Shown: positions 25,839-34,628, counted from the first letter of the stretch. The stretch: DNA of 64,000 bases from Pseudonocardia ammonioxydans (GCF_900115005.1 NZ_FOUY01000010.1:62001-126000), one strand, 5' to 3'. Notes: generated by a model not told the origin, from the sequence alone. Program-made: numbers and translations.

Positions 25839-26512
25839 GGCCGAAACGTGCCGCTCGGCGGGGTCCGGGCGTCCAGCCGCACTCCTCGGCCCCGGCACGG
25901 GCGGAAACGTGCTGATCACGAGCGTCCGTGCGGCCGGCCTGCACGCTCCCGCCCCCGCGTGGGCGAGAGCGTGCCGATCAGCGGCGCGCACGAGCCGGCC
26001 GAACCATTTCTCATCCGTGCGACGAGAACATGCGGGCACCTGGGTCTGCGTCGACCTGCACCCGGCACGGCACCGGCCCGGAGCCAGAGCTCTGCGAGCC
26101 GGTGCGCGTTGCCGCCCTCGCGGGGCCGACAGCGTGCTGATCACCCGAGCCTGCGCGATCCGGATGCCCGCATCCGCCCGCACGAGGGCGAGAGCGTGCA
26201 CGTCACCGGGCGACCGCGACCCAGATGCGCGACAACGCCCTCCCGCGGACGGCAGCGTGCAGATCACCCGACCCCGCGCGATCCAGACGCACACATCCGC
26301 CCGAAAGAGGGCGAGAGCGTGCACGTCACCGGGAAACCGCCATCCAGGCGCGCGTCAACGCCCTCGCGAGGGCAGCAGCGTGCTGATCACCCGACCCCGC
26401 GCGATCCAGACGCACACATCCGCCCTCGTAAGGGCGGCAGCGTGCTGATCACCCGAGCCGGCGTGATCCAGGTGCACGCATCCGCCGTCGGCGGGCGCGA
26501 GCGCGCTGAGCA
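25839..26512. repeat. Array of about twelve diverged 61-62 bp repeats
   Basis: Anchoring on the cores (ACGTG, then GCGTGCTGATCAC or GCGTGCACGTCAC), unit positions end at 25850, 25911, 25973, 26032, 26094, 26136, 26198, 26259, 26321, 26382, 26444 and 26505. Steps are 59-62 bases except one of 42. The right half has two alternating types: A units with GCGTGC-T/A-GATCACCCGA and B units with GCGAGAGCGTGCACGTCACC, giving a 122-base higher-order unit. Small hairpins such as CCGCCCT-CGTA-AGGGCGG (26420-26437) are present. The period is not a multiple of three, so it is not a coding repeat. It fills most of the gap between the clpB promoter and the 26600 gene; its role is unknown. Confidence 0.85.
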
Positions 26513-26599
26513 TCCGGGCCCGGTGTGGGAGTCCGGCGCGGCGCGGGTGCCGGGTGGTGCGGGGACCGACCAGCGAGTGCCCGCGTGGCAGGGACCCGG

Positions 26600-27493
26600 T
26601 CAGCGGCTGTCCGGGCGGCGACGCAGCGTCCGGGAGGCGCCGGCGCCCAGGTGCGTCGTGCTCGGGAAGCGGCGCCGCGGGCGCGGGGCGCGCCGCGGGG
26701 TGCCCTTGGCGCCGAAGAAGTCGCCGCCCTTGCGGGCCGGGTCGTCGGTACCCCAGGCCCGCCGCTCGGTCACCCGCTCCATCCGCGGGATGTGCTTGCG
26801 GCAGTGGATGTAGGCCTCCTCGACCTCCACGACCACCCAGCGCTCCGCACGCCGTCCCCCGGTGCCGTCCTTCGCGTGCTCGGGGAAGGCGCCGCGGAAG
26901 GCGTCGTCGTCCATGATCCGGGCACGGCCGTTCACGTGCAGCCCGATCAGCGACTCGGTGAAGTCGACCATGAGCAGGCCGATGTGCGGGTTCTCGACGA
27001 GGTTGCCCAGGCTGGCGTAGACCCCGTTGCCGCGGTACTCGGGGTAGGCCAGCGTGAACGCGTCGATGACCTGCACGAACCCGGGCGGGCCCGCGCGCAG
27101 CGAGCTGTCGCACTCGCCGTGACCGTCGGACGTGGCGACGAACGCCATCTCCATCCGCCCGATGAACTCGATCATGCGGGGCAGCAGGCGGTCCCGCATC
27201 TGGTCACCGTAGAAGCGATCCGCCCGCGCGGTGCTGCCGCGCTCGTCCTGCAGGACGTGTTCACCCGCGGACCCGGGCCGCTCGGGAACGTCCGGCTCGA
27301 CCACGGGGGGAGCGGGACGCGGGAGGGTGTCCGGATGGGCGGCGGGGCGCTCCTGGCCGGGGAGCTGGCCGGGGAGCACCGGTACGGGGGTTCGCAGCGG
27401 CACGGACACCACCGTGCCATCCGGGCCGCCGAGTACCAAATGGATCAGGGCCGGCGCGACCCACCCGTCGACCGTCCCACTCCACGTCGGCAT
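26600..27493 (-). CDS. Pyridoxamine 5'-phosphate oxidase-like (split-barrel flavin) protein
   Basis: 297 residues. The flavin split-barrel core runs from about residue 95: 'FIGRMEMAFVATSDGHGECD', 'IDAFTLAYPEYRGNGVYASLGN', 'HIGLLMVDF' and 'LHVNGRARIMDDD'. Members bind FMN or F420 and reduce small substrates. The first 85 residues are Pro-rich and the last 45 are basic, both atypical and perhaps disordered. ATG at 27493. It is divergent from the flavohemoprotein gene, with which it shares a 236-base control region. The substrate is unknown. Confidence 0.83.
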   Translation of the reverse strand: MPTWSGTVDGWVAPALIHLVLGGPDGTVVSVPLRTPVPVLPGQLPGQERPAAHPDTLPRPAPPVVEPDVPERPGSAGEHVLQDERGSTARADRFYGDQMRDRLLPRMIEFIGRMEMAFVATSDGHGECDSSLRAGPPGFVQVIDAFTLAYPEYRGNGVYASLGNLVENPHIGLLMVDFTESLIGLHVNGRARIMDDDAFRGAFPEHAKDGTGGRRAERWVVVEVEEAYIHCRKHIPRMERVTERRAWGTDDPARKGGDFFGAKGTPRRAPRPRRRFPSTTHLGAGASRTLRRRPDSR

Positions 27494-27674
27494 TCCGGCA
27501 GACGGACGCTATCCTTGGCTCCGGCGCCACCCACGCCGACCCGAGTACCCCCGTCCCCGAACGGATGATCAGTGACCGTGCGAACCCACTCCACACCCGT
27601 CGGCGGGCCGGTGGGCAGGCGAGGTCCAGTCGCGTGGAGTCGCTCACGTACCCTAACCGGCGGTGACCAGGCGG

Positions 27675-27689
27675 TGACACCCGGTGTCA
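27675..27689. promoter_or_regulatory. Inverted repeat TGACAC-CCG-GTGTCA before the flavohemoprotein
   Basis: A perfect 6-bp inverted repeat with a 3-base spacer, 41 bases ahead of the flavohemoprotein start and within the divergent region shared with the 26600 gene. The size and position suit a dimeric repressor. I cannot match it to a named regulator. Confidence 0.4.
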
Positions 27690-27729
27690 TCGCGGCACGG
27701 AGCACGACCGAGGAGAGTGTCCGCCAGGC

Positions 27730-28902
27730 ATGACTGCTGACCAGCTGATCGCCGGCGGCGTCGCCCCGCAGCGACGCCCCGCCTCGGAGGCGGACCGGAC
27801 CGTCGAGCTCATCCGCGACAGCTTCGCCGTCGCCGAGCCGCACTCCGAGGAGCTCGGCAAGCACTTCTACTCGAACCTGTTCCGCCTGGCCCCGGAGACC
27901 CGGGACCTCTTCCCGGTCAACATGGAGGTGCAGCGCAGCCGGCTGCTGCGGGCGGTCGTGTACGTGGTGCAGATGGTCGACCAGCCCGACGACCTCGTGC
28001 CCTTCCTGCGCCAGCTCGGCCGCGACCACCGCAAGTTCGGGGTCCTGGCCGCGCACTACAACGCGCTCGGCCAGGCACTGATCGGGAGCATCCGGGACTT
28101 CGCCGGGTCGGTGTGGACGCCGGAGGTCGAGCGGGCCTGGCAGGACGCGTACGCCCTGGTCGCGAAGTCGATGCAGGAGGCCGCCGCCGCCGAGCGCGGC
28201 CCGGCGTCCTGGCTGGGCCGGGTGGTCTCCCACCGCCGGATCGGCTGGGACCTGGCCGTCGTCACCCTCGAGACCGACCAGCCGGTTCCCTACCAGGCCG
28301 GTCAGTACGTGTCGGTGGAGACGCCGCACCGCCCGCGGTTGTGGCGCTACCTGTCCCCGGCGAACGCCCCGCGCCACGACGGGACGGTCGAGTTCCACGT
28401 CCGCGCGGTGGAGAACGGCTGGGTGAGCCGGGCGATCGTCGCGCACAGCCAGGTCGGCGAGACGTGGCGGATCGGCCCGCCGATGGGGCGGATGTCGGTC
28501 CCCCAGAACTCGGACCGCGAGCTGCTGATGGTCGCCGGCGGCACCGGCGTCGCCCCGATGAAGGCGCTGCTCGACGAGGTGCGGCAGCGGCCGCGCCCGC
28601 CGCGCACCCAGGTCTTCGTCGGCGGTCGCAGCTGGGAGGACCTCTACGACTTCACCTCGCTGCGCAAGCTCTCCTACAGCTACCCGTGGCTGGACATCAT
28701 CCCGGTCGTCGAGCAGGAGGACGACCCGTCCGGTGCCGAGGTCGGCACCCTGGCCGACGTCGTGACCCGCTTCGGCGCCTGGAGCGACCACGACGTGCTG
28801 GTCTGCGGCTCGCCGGCGATGATCCGTTCGACGGTGTCGCGGATGCTGGTGGCCGGTACGCCGTTGGACCGGATCACCTACGACCCCTTCACGATGGACT
28901 GA
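27730..28902 (+). CDS. Globin-ferredoxin reductase (flavohemoprotein, Rv0385-like)
   Basis: 390 residues. The globin domain (about 20-150) has FYSNLFRLAPETRDLFP and the proximal His in LGRDHRKFGV; the FAD domain has 'YQAGQYVSVETPHRPRLWRY'; the NAD(P)H domain has AGGTGVAPMKALLDE and the closing VCGSPAMI. Flavohemoglobins oxidise nitric oxide to nitrate; the mycobacterial Rv0385-type is a divergent class that may serve other redox roles. In M. tuberculosis this gene also lies beside clpB. The TauD-like gene converges 4 bases downstream. Confidence 0.92.
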   Translation: MTADQLIAGGVAPQRRPASEADRTVELIRDSFAVAEPHSEELGKHFYSNLFRLAPETRDLFPVNMEVQRSRLLRAVVYVVQMVDQPDDLVPFLRQLGRDHRKFGVLAAHYNALGQALIGSIRDFAGSVWTPEVERAWQDAYALVAKSMQEAAAAERGPASWLGRVVSHRRIGWDLAVVTLETDQPVPYQAGQYVSVETPHRPRLWRYLSPANAPRHDGTVEFHVRAVENGWVSRAIVAHSQVGETWRIGPPMGRMSVPQNSDRELLMVAGGTGVAPMKALLDEVRQRPRPPRTQVFVGGRSWEDLYDFTSLRKLSYSYPWLDIIPVVEQEDDPSGAEVGTLADVVTRFGAWSDHDVLVCGSPAMIRSTVSRMLVAGTPLDRITYDPFTMD

Positions 28903-28906
28903 TCCG

Positions 28907-29716
28907 CTAGAAGGCCTCGGTCGTCCGGACCGACAGCACGTGCAGGGCGCGGGACCCGGTGAAGGCGTCCCGGCCGTGCAGGAACCGGTAGTTGTCGAGG
29001 ACCAGCAGGTCCCCGGCGTCCATCCGGAACCGCGGGGCCGCCTCGAATGCCGTCGCGAGCAGGTCGGCGTACTCCTCGATCCGGGCGAGGTGCTCGTCCC
29101 ACTGGGGTTCGCGGGGCACCGGCAGCGCGTAGTCGCTGGCCCGGACCGCCCGCCGTCCCCCACGGGTGTGCTCGATCATCCGGCGCAGCAGCGGGGTGTC
29201 CGGCACGCCCCGCGGCGGGTTCACCCGGCTGCCGAAGAAGTCGACGTCGGCGCCGGTCAGGAACGCGTGCAGCCCCGGGTCGTCGGTGGCGAGCCGGTCG
29301 GCCAGCGCGTAGCCGTCGACGAGCACCGAGTCCCCGCCGGACGGCGCCGGTACCGAGCAGTGCATGAGCAGGTAGTCCTCGTCCGGGTCGCGCAGCCGCA
29401 CGGTCCGCCCGTGTACGTCCCCCTCGAGGAACGCGCCGTCGTTGTGCAGACCCAGGACGGGTGAGTCGGTGCCGCCCTGCGGCCGGATCCCGAACAGCTC
29501 CCGCAGACGCCCGCCGAGCACGCGCGCGGCGGCGACGACCAGCACCTCCGGGTCGTTCCCGGCACCGGGGACCCGCACGACGCCGTCCGCGGCCAGTACG
29601 GCCCCGGCGTCGTCCAGCGACGCCGCACGCGGCGTCACCCCGACGTCGTCCACCAGGCCCTTCAGCTCGGGCCGGGCCTCACCCCGCCGCCGTCCGTCCG
29701 CACCGGTCTGCGCCAC
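28907..29716 (-). CDS. TauD/TfdA family Fe(II)/2-oxoglutarate dioxygenase
   Basis: 269 residues. Iron ligands are His and Asp in LGLHNDGAF (about residue 95) and the distal His in FLHGRDAF; the 2-oxoglutarate Arg is in HVLSVRTTEAF at the C-terminus. Relatives hydroxylate taurine, sulfonates, amino acids or betaines. GTG at 29716 follows an AGGAGGA site; the longer frame to 29782 runs into the tandem repeat. It is the last gene behind a binding protein and two permeases, so it probably acts on what they import. A sulfonate is possible, but no leader peptide was found here. Confidence 0.85.
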   Translation of the reverse strand: MAQTGADGRRRGEARPELKGLVDDVGVTPRAASLDDAGAVLAADGVVRVPGAGNDPEVLVVAAARVLGGRLRELFGIRPQGGTDSPVLGLHNDGAFLEGDVHGRTVRLRDPDEDYLLMHCSVPAPSGGDSVLVDGYALADRLATDDPGLHAFLTGADVDFFGSRVNPPRGVPDTPLLRRMIEHTRGGRRAVRASDYALPVPREPQWDEHLARIEEYADLLATAFEAAPRFRMDAGDLLVLDNYRFLHGRDAFTGSRALHVLSVRTTEAF

Positions 29717-29738
29717 GCCACGTCCTCCTGCCTTACGC

Positions 29739-29786
29739 CTGCACTCGCACCATGCTGTACTCGCACAATCCTGTACTCGCACAATT
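29739..29786. repeat. Three tandem 16-bp repeats before the TauD-like gene
   Basis: CTGCACTCGCACCATG, CTGTACTCGCACAATC and CTGTACTCGCACAATT follow directly one after another. The second and third differ at one base; the first at three or four. They sit between the permease stop (29807) and the dioxygenase start (29716). Flanking ACGCCT (29735-29740) and AGGCGT (29800-29805) form an inverted pair around the block. A regulator-binding array or an RNA control element would fit. Confidence 0.8.
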
Positions 29787-29806
29787 CTGGCAGGAACGAA
29801 GGCGTA

Positions 29807-30667
29807 TCAGAACTGGCCGGACGGCCCGGTCGGCCGGCGCCGCTCCAGCGCCCGGCCGATACCGGTGACGACCAACGCCGTTCCCACGACGGCGAGCGCG
29901 GGCAGCACGACGAGCTGTGGCGCGTTGAACATGAACTGCCGGCCCTCAGCGAGCATCGCGCCCCACTCCGGGGTCGGCGGCTGCGGTCCGAGCCCGAGGA
30001 ACGACAACCCGGCCACTGTGAGCAGGACGTTCGCGAACCGCAGGCACAGGTGCGCCAGCAGCGGCCGGCTCAGGTTCGGCAGCACGTGCCGGAACGCGAT
30101 GCGGCCCGGGGAGGCACCGATCGCGAGTGCCCCCTCCACGTACTCGCGGGACCGCTCCCGCACGACGAGCTGGTGGGTGAGCCGGGCGAACGGTGTCCAG
30201 CCGGTGATCACCACCGCCAGCAGCAGCGACCACAGCCCGGGCGCGCCGCCCGAGGCCGCGACGACGACCAGCCCGATCAGGATCGCCGGGATCGCGACGA
30301 GTACGTCGATCGTGCGCTGGAACAGCTGTCCGAGGGTGCGTCCCACCCAGCCGGCGAGGGTCCCGATCAGCGTGCCGGCCACCCCGCAGATCACGAGCAC
30401 GACCAGCGTGAAGCCGATCGAGATCCGGGCGCCGACCACGAGCCGCACCAGGACGTCCCGGCCGAGCTGGTCGGTGCCCAGCGGGTGCTCGAGCGACGGT
30501 CCGGCGAAGCGTTGCGACAGGTCGTTCGCGGTGGGATCGAGCGGCAGCATCATGACCAGCACCAGCACACCCAGCAGCAGGACGGCACCGGCCCGCAGCG
30601 GCCGCTGCAGGCGTCGTACCCAGGGGGCGGCGGCGAACCGGCGCCCGGTGACGACCTCGGCGCTCAC
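29807..30667 (-). CDS. ABC transporter permease, DppC type
   Basis: 286 residues. DppC-family sequence 'EHPLGTDQLGRDVLVRLVVG' at about residues 60-80, five or six membrane helices, and the EAA loop 'EGALAIGASPGRIAFRHVLP'. It ends FLGLGPQPPTPEWGAMLAEG, also typical. GTG at 30667 overlaps the upstream permease stop by 4 bases. No ATPase gene follows; instead the 16-bp repeats and the dioxygenase come next. Confidence 0.92.
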   Translation of the reverse strand: MSAEVVTGRRFAAAPWVRRLQRPLRAGAVLLLGVLVLVMMLPLDPTANDLSQRFAGPSLEHPLGTDQLGRDVLVRLVVGARISIGFTLVVLVICGVAGTLIGTLAGWVGRTLGQLFQRTIDVLVAIPAILIGLVVVAASGGAPGLWSLLLAVVITGWTPFARLTHQLVVRERSREYVEGALAIGASPGRIAFRHVLPNLSRPLLAHLCLRFANVLLTVAGLSFLGLGPQPPTPEWGAMLAEGRQFMFNAPQLVVLPALAVVGTALVVTGIGRALERRRPTGPSGQF

Positions 30668-31605
30668 CGGACCGCGCTCCGGGCGACGGGGTCCAGCGCG
30701 AGCGCGAGCAGCTCGGCGGCGATGCCGGCGAGCGCGGCCAGCACGATGACCACCAGCAGGCCGGCCTGGACCACCGGGAGGTCCTGGCCGAGCACCGCGT
30801 CGTAGAGCAGGCGACCCACCCCGGGGACCGAGAAGAGCACCTCGACCACGACCGAGCCGCCCAGCAGACCGCCCAGGAACAGCCCGGACAGCGACGTCAC
30901 CGAGGTCAGCGCCAGCCGGCCACCGTGCCGCCACAGCACGACCCGGTCCGGCAGCCCCTTCGACCGGGCGACGGTCACGTGGACCCGGCCGAGCACGTCG
31001 ATGGTCTCGGCCCGCACCAGCTGGGCGGCCAGCGCGGCCGGGAACGCGGCGAGGGTGACCACCGGCAGCACCGCCTGCGCCGGGGAACCCCACCCGGTCG
31101 CCGGCAGCACCGGCACGGTCACCGCGAACGTCAGCACCAGCACCGTCCCGAGCACGAACTCGGGCACCGCGACCCCGAGCACCGATCCGGCGGTCAGCGC
31201 GCGGTCGAGCCGGCCACCGGGCCGTCGGGCGGCGTGCACCCCGGCCGGGATGCCGACGAGCCCGGCCACGACGAGCGCCGCGACCGTCAGCGTCAGCGAC
31301 ACGCCCAGTGCGGGCCAGAGCAGGCCCGAGACCGGCGTGCGCGCGGTGTAGGAGACCCCGAGGTCACCGGTGAGCACGGCACCCGCCCAGGCCGTGAACT
31401 GGTCCCACCAGCTGCCGTCGAGCCCGAACCGCTCCCGCAGCGCGGCGAGGACCGCCGGGTCCGGGTCGGCCTCGCCGGTGCGGCTGCGCAACACCGCCAG
31501 CGCGGTGTCCTGACCGGAGAAGCGGGGCAGCAGGAACACCAGCACCGCCGCCGCCACGACGACCAGCGGCAACGCCAGCAGCCGGCGGAGCAGCAGCGCC
31601 GTCAC
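30664..31605 (-). CDS. ABC transporter permease, DppB type
   Basis: 313 residues. An N-terminal helix (LALPLVVVAAAVLVFLLPRF), an external domain with FTAWAGAVLTGDLGVSYTAR, and an EAA-like loop 'HVTVARSKGLPDRVVLWRHG'. It is coupled by 4-base overlaps to the binding protein upstream and the DppC-type permease downstream. It must borrow an ATPase from elsewhere, possibly the fused ATPase at 5626-7332. Confidence 0.92.
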   Translation of the reverse strand: MTALLLRRLLALPLVVVAAAVLVFLLPRFSGQDTALAVLRSRTGEADPDPAVLAALRERFGLDGSWWDQFTAWAGAVLTGDLGVSYTARTPVSGLLWPALGVSLTLTVAALVVAGLVGIPAGVHAARRPGGRLDRALTAGSVLGVAVPEFVLGTVLVLTFAVTVPVLPATGWGSPAQAVLPVVTLAAFPAALAAQLVRAETIDVLGRVHVTVARSKGLPDRVVLWRHGGRLALTSVTSLSGLFLGGLLGGSVVVEVLFSVPGVGRLLYDAVLGQDLPVVQAGLLVVIVLAALAGIAAELLALALDPVARSAVR

Positions 31606-33161
31606 CCCGTCTTCGCCAGCCCGGGTACGACGAGCGTCTTCGCCAGCGGGTCGACCGTGTAGCCGGCGACCTGGTGGCCCACCCCGTTCGCGCGGGTGTG
31701 CACCAGCGGGACGCCGACCGCGTCCGTGACGAGCTTCGCCGACGCCTGCCGGAAGACCTCCTGGCGGGCGGCCGGGTCGGTCTCGCTCGCGAGCGGCGCG
31801 AGCAGCGCGTCGAACTCGGGCGAGCAGTACCGGTTGATGTTGTAGGAGCCCGCGCAGGAGTAGTCGCTCTGCAGCGTCGCGCCGGCGTCCGGCACGTCGA
31901 GCAGGTAGCTGCGCGAGACCAGGTACATGTCGTAGTCACCGGCCAGCAGATCGGGCTCGCGCGCGTCGTAGTCGCCCACCCGGATGTTCGCCTCGATCCC
32001 GGCCGCGCGCAGCATCTCCTGCACCGCGGTCGCCAGGGTCGGCAGCTCGGGGCGGTTGGCGTAGGTGCCGAGCTCGACGCGCAGCGGGTTCTCCGGGCCG
32101 AAGCCGGCCTCGGCGAGCAACTGCCGGGCGCGGGCCGGGTCGGCCGGGGGCGGCGGCTCCTGCGCCCCCCAGGTCACGGCGGGGCCGAACAGCTCCGCGG
32201 CCGGGACCGCGGAGCCGGCCAGCGCCTGCTCACCGAGTGCCGTCCGGTCGATCGCGGCGGTGACGGCCTGCCGCACCCGGAGATCGGAGAACGGCGCGCG
32301 CGACTGGTTGAGCTGCAGCGACGCCGTCCGCGGCGCGGCGACGGTCTCGTTGGTGTACTCGTCGCCGGTGAACTCGAGGGTGGCCGTGTCGGGGAGCTCC
32401 TGCGCGATGTCGGCGTCGCCCGCGCTCAGGGCCAGCGCCCGGGCCGCCGGGTCCGGGACGAAGTTCGCGGTGACCCCGGCCAGCTGCGGGCGCTCACCCC
32501 AGTAGGTGTCGTTGCGCTGCAGCGTCGCGGACTGGATGCCGTCCGCCCGGGTGAGGGTCATCGGCCCTGTACCGGTGCCCTGCACGGCGGGCGGGGTGGA
32601 CGCGTAGGCCGAGGGCGCGAGGATTCCGGTGTTCGCGCTGCTCAGCCGCAACGGGAGGACCGGATCGGGGGCCGTGGTGGTGACCCGGACGGCGGTCGCG
32701 CCGTCGGCGGCGGCGTCGAGGCCGATGCTCTTGATCGCGCGCGGTGGCGCCTCGACGCCGGCCAGCCGGTCGAGCGCGTTGGCGACGGCCTCCCCGGTCA
32801 ACGGCTCACCGTTCTGGAAGGTCACTCCCGGCCGCAGCTCGAACCGCCAGGTCCGCGGGTCGGGCTGCTGCTCCCACGCCGTGGCCAGTGCGGGCCGGGC
32901 CTGCCCGTCGGCTCCGGAGGCGACGAGCGTCTCGGTCACGCCGAGCTGGGAGAGCACGAACGCGTCATCGGTGTCGATCGCGTAGCCGGCCCCGGGGGCG
33001 AAGGCCATGGCCACGGTGAGCTGCGCGTCGGGGACGACCTGTCCGGTCCCCTCCCCGGAGCCACCGCAGGCGGCCAGGACCGCCGCGCTCGCGGCGAGGG
33101 CCGCGGCGATGCGCAGACGGGGTCGACGATGTGGTGGAGCGGCGGCCGGTGCGGCGGGCAT
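31602..33161 (-). CDS. ABC transporter solute-binding lipoprotein, family 5
   Basis: 519 residues. Signal peptide RRPRLRIAAALAASAAVLAA followed by lipobox Cys32 in AACGGSG. SBP_bac_5 features are 'TAWEQQPDPRTWRFELRPGV' and 'FQNGEPLTGEAVANALDRL' at about residues 95-135, and 'FSDLRVRQAVTAAIDR' in the middle. ATG at 33161 has an AAAGGA site. It heads the operon and is divergent from the MFS gene. The ligand could be a peptide, opine-type metallophore, nickel complex or other small organic; I cannot choose. Confidence 0.9.
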   Translation of the reverse strand: MPAAPAAAPPHRRPRLRIAAALAASAAVLAACGGSGEGTGQVVPDAQLTVAMAFAPGAGYAIDTDDAFVLSQLGVTETLVASGADGQARPALATAWEQQPDPRTWRFELRPGVTFQNGEPLTGEAVANALDRLAGVEAPPRAIKSIGLDAAADGATAVRVTTTAPDPVLPLRLSSANTGILAPSAYASTPPAVQGTGTGPMTLTRADGIQSATLQRNDTYWGERPQLAGVTANFVPDPAARALALSAGDADIAQELPDTATLEFTGDEYTNETVAAPRTASLQLNQSRAPFSDLRVRQAVTAAIDRTALGEQALAGSAVPAAELFGPAVTWGAQEPPPPADPARARQLLAEAGFGPENPLRVELGTYANRPELPTLATAVQEMLRAAGIEANIRVGDYDAREPDLLAGDYDMYLVSRSYLLDVPDAGATLQSDYSCAGSYNINRYCSPEFDALLAPLASETDPAARQEVFRQASAKLVTDAVGVPLVHTRANGVGHQVAGYTVDPLAKTLVVPGLAKTG

Positions 33162-33254
33162 CAGACGGAGTCCTTTCCGGCGCCGACAGGGGGTGACCGG
33201 GCGCCCGAAAGATCGTCGGAAAGTGTGAGCAAGCGGTCAAGGATGTGCGTGAGT

Positions 33255-33266
33255 GCGCATATGTGC
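33255..33266. promoter_or_regulatory. Near-palindrome in the divergent binding protein/MFS region
   Basis: GC-G-CATATG-T-GC: a 12-base near-palindrome (one G-T exception) centred on CATATG, about 90 bases from the binding protein start and 52 from the MFS start. The stretch just before it repeats GTGC. A shared operator is plausible but unproven. Confidence 0.3.
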
Positions 33267-33317
33267 TTACTGCCATGGAGTCGCGACTGCAATACCGAAC
33301 CTGATAACACTGCGTTC

Positions 33318-34628
33318 GTGCTCCGCAGCCTGCTCCGCCGGCCGGCCGACCCCGGCTCGGACCCGCGCCCCACCGCCCCGCCGCGTACCGGTCGCCGGGC
33401 CCGCTTCGCCGCCCTGCCGCCGGTGATGAAGCTGCTGATCTCGACGCAGCTGGCGTTCAACGTGGGCTTCTACATGGTGCTGCCGTACCTGGCGACGCAC
33501 CTCGCGGACGACCTCGGGCTGGCCGCGGCGGCCGTCGGGCTGGTGCTGGGACTGCGGACGTTCAGCCAGCAGGGCATGTTCGTGGTCGGCGGGGCGCTGA
33601 CGGACCGCTACGGCGCGAAACCGGTCGTGCTCGTCGGCTGCGCGCTGCGTGTGATCGGGTTCATCGCGCTCGGGGCGGCCGGGACCCTGCCCGCGGTGGT
33701 CGGCGGCGCGCTGCTCACCGGCTTCGCCGCCGCGCTGTTCTCCCCGGCGGTCGAGTCCTCACTGGCCCACGAGGCCGGCGTGCGGGAGCGGGCCGGCGAG
33801 GGTCCGGCGCGGACCGAGGTGTTCGCGCTGTTCGCCGTCGCCGGGCAGATCGGGACCGTCACCGGCCCCCTGGTCGGGACGGCACTGCTGCTCGTCGACT
33901 TCCGGACCGCGTGCCTGGTCGCAGCGGCCGGGTTCGTACTGGTCGGGCTCGCGCACTGGCGGTGGCTGCCGCGACGCGCCGCCGAACAGGCCGGGCACCC
34001 CGTCCTCGCCGGTTGGGGCGAGGTGCTGGGCAACCGGCGGTTCATGATCTTCGCGGTCGGCTACTCGGGCTGGCTGCTCTCCTACAACCAGCTCTACCTG
34101 GCACTGCCGGCCGAGCTGGAGCGCGTCGAGCGGACCGCCGCCCTCGGGTTCCTGTTCGTGATGATGTCGGTGCTGGTCATCGGCCTGCAGCTCCGGGTGA
34201 CCGGCTGGTCGCGACGGCTGGGGGCCGGACGGTCGGTGGTGCTCGGCTTCGGGCTGATGGCCACGTCGTTCGGGGTCGTCGCCCTGGCCCGGCTGCTGCC
34301 GGACCTGCCCGGCTGGTGGGCGCTCGCCCCGGCCGTGGCGATGGTGCTGCTGCTGACCTTCGGCGAGATGTTCGCGGTGCCGGTCGCGCAGGACCTGGTG
34401 CCCCGGCTGGCCGGGGAGCGGCGGCTCGGTGCCCACTTCGGGGTGCTCGCCTCGTTCGGCGGGCTGATGGTGCTCATCGGGTCGACCGGCGTGGGCGCCC
34501 TGCTCGACCCGACGTTCCCGCCCGCCGTGCCGTTCCTGGTGCTGGCCGCGATCCCGCTGGCGGGGGCCGTGGTGCTGGGGATGCTCGCGCGCCGGGGTGG
34601 ACTGGCCGCGGCGCCGGCGGCCGCCTGA
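33318..34628 (+). CDS. MFS transporter (multidrug-efflux type)
   Basis: 436 residues from GTG 33318, with about twelve membrane helices. The loop between helices 2 and 3 has the MFS motif A variant GGALTDRYGAKPVV at about residues 93-106, and 'VAGQIGTVTGPLVGTALLLV' resembles helix 5 of drug exporters. The open frame extends upstream to 31674, but that part is antisense to the binding protein. An ATG at 33243 would add a Cys-rich 25-residue tail; GTG lacks a ribosome site and may be leaderless. It is divergent from the ABC operon, possibly exporting a related compound. Confidence 0.88.
   Translation: MLRSLLRRPADPGSDPRPTAPPRTGRRARFAALPPVMKLLISTQLAFNVGFYMVLPYLATHLADDLGLAAAAVGLVLGLRTFSQQGMFVVGGALTDRYGAKPVVLVGCALRVIGFIALGAAGTLPAVVGGALLTGFAAALFSPAVESSLAHEAGVRERAGEGPARTEVFALFAVAGQIGTVTGPLVGTALLLVDFRTACLVAAAGFVLVGLAHWRWLPRRAAEQAGHPVLAGWGEVLGNRRFMIFAVGYSGWLLSYNQLYLALPAELERVERTAALGFLFVMMSVLVIGLQLRVTGWSRRLGAGRSVVLGFGLMATSFGVVALARLLPDLPGWWALAPAVAMVLLLTFGEMFAVPVAQDLVPRLAGERRLGAHFGVLASFGGLMVLIGSTGVGALLDPTFPPAVPFLVLAAIPLAGAVVLGMLARRGGLAAAPAAA

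Noticed and set aside
25839..26512. CRISPR array
   Set aside because: Units are diverged along their whole length, no identical short repeat alternates with unique spacers, and no cas gene is in the window.
31674..33317. N-terminal extension of the MFS gene
   Set aside because: The open frame is antisense to the solute-binding protein gene; the transporter helices start only after 33318.
33243..33317. Cysteine leader peptide (Met-Cys-Val-Ser...) before the MFS gene
   Set aside because: It has three Cys codons but runs in frame straight into the MFS gene without a stop and lacks the RRHVDL pattern and a ribosome site.
33161..34628. Staphylopine-type (Cnt) metallophore locus
   Set aside because: A binding protein, two permeases and an MFS exporter resemble cnt layout, but no opine synthase, aminobutanoyl transferase, racemase or ATPases are present.
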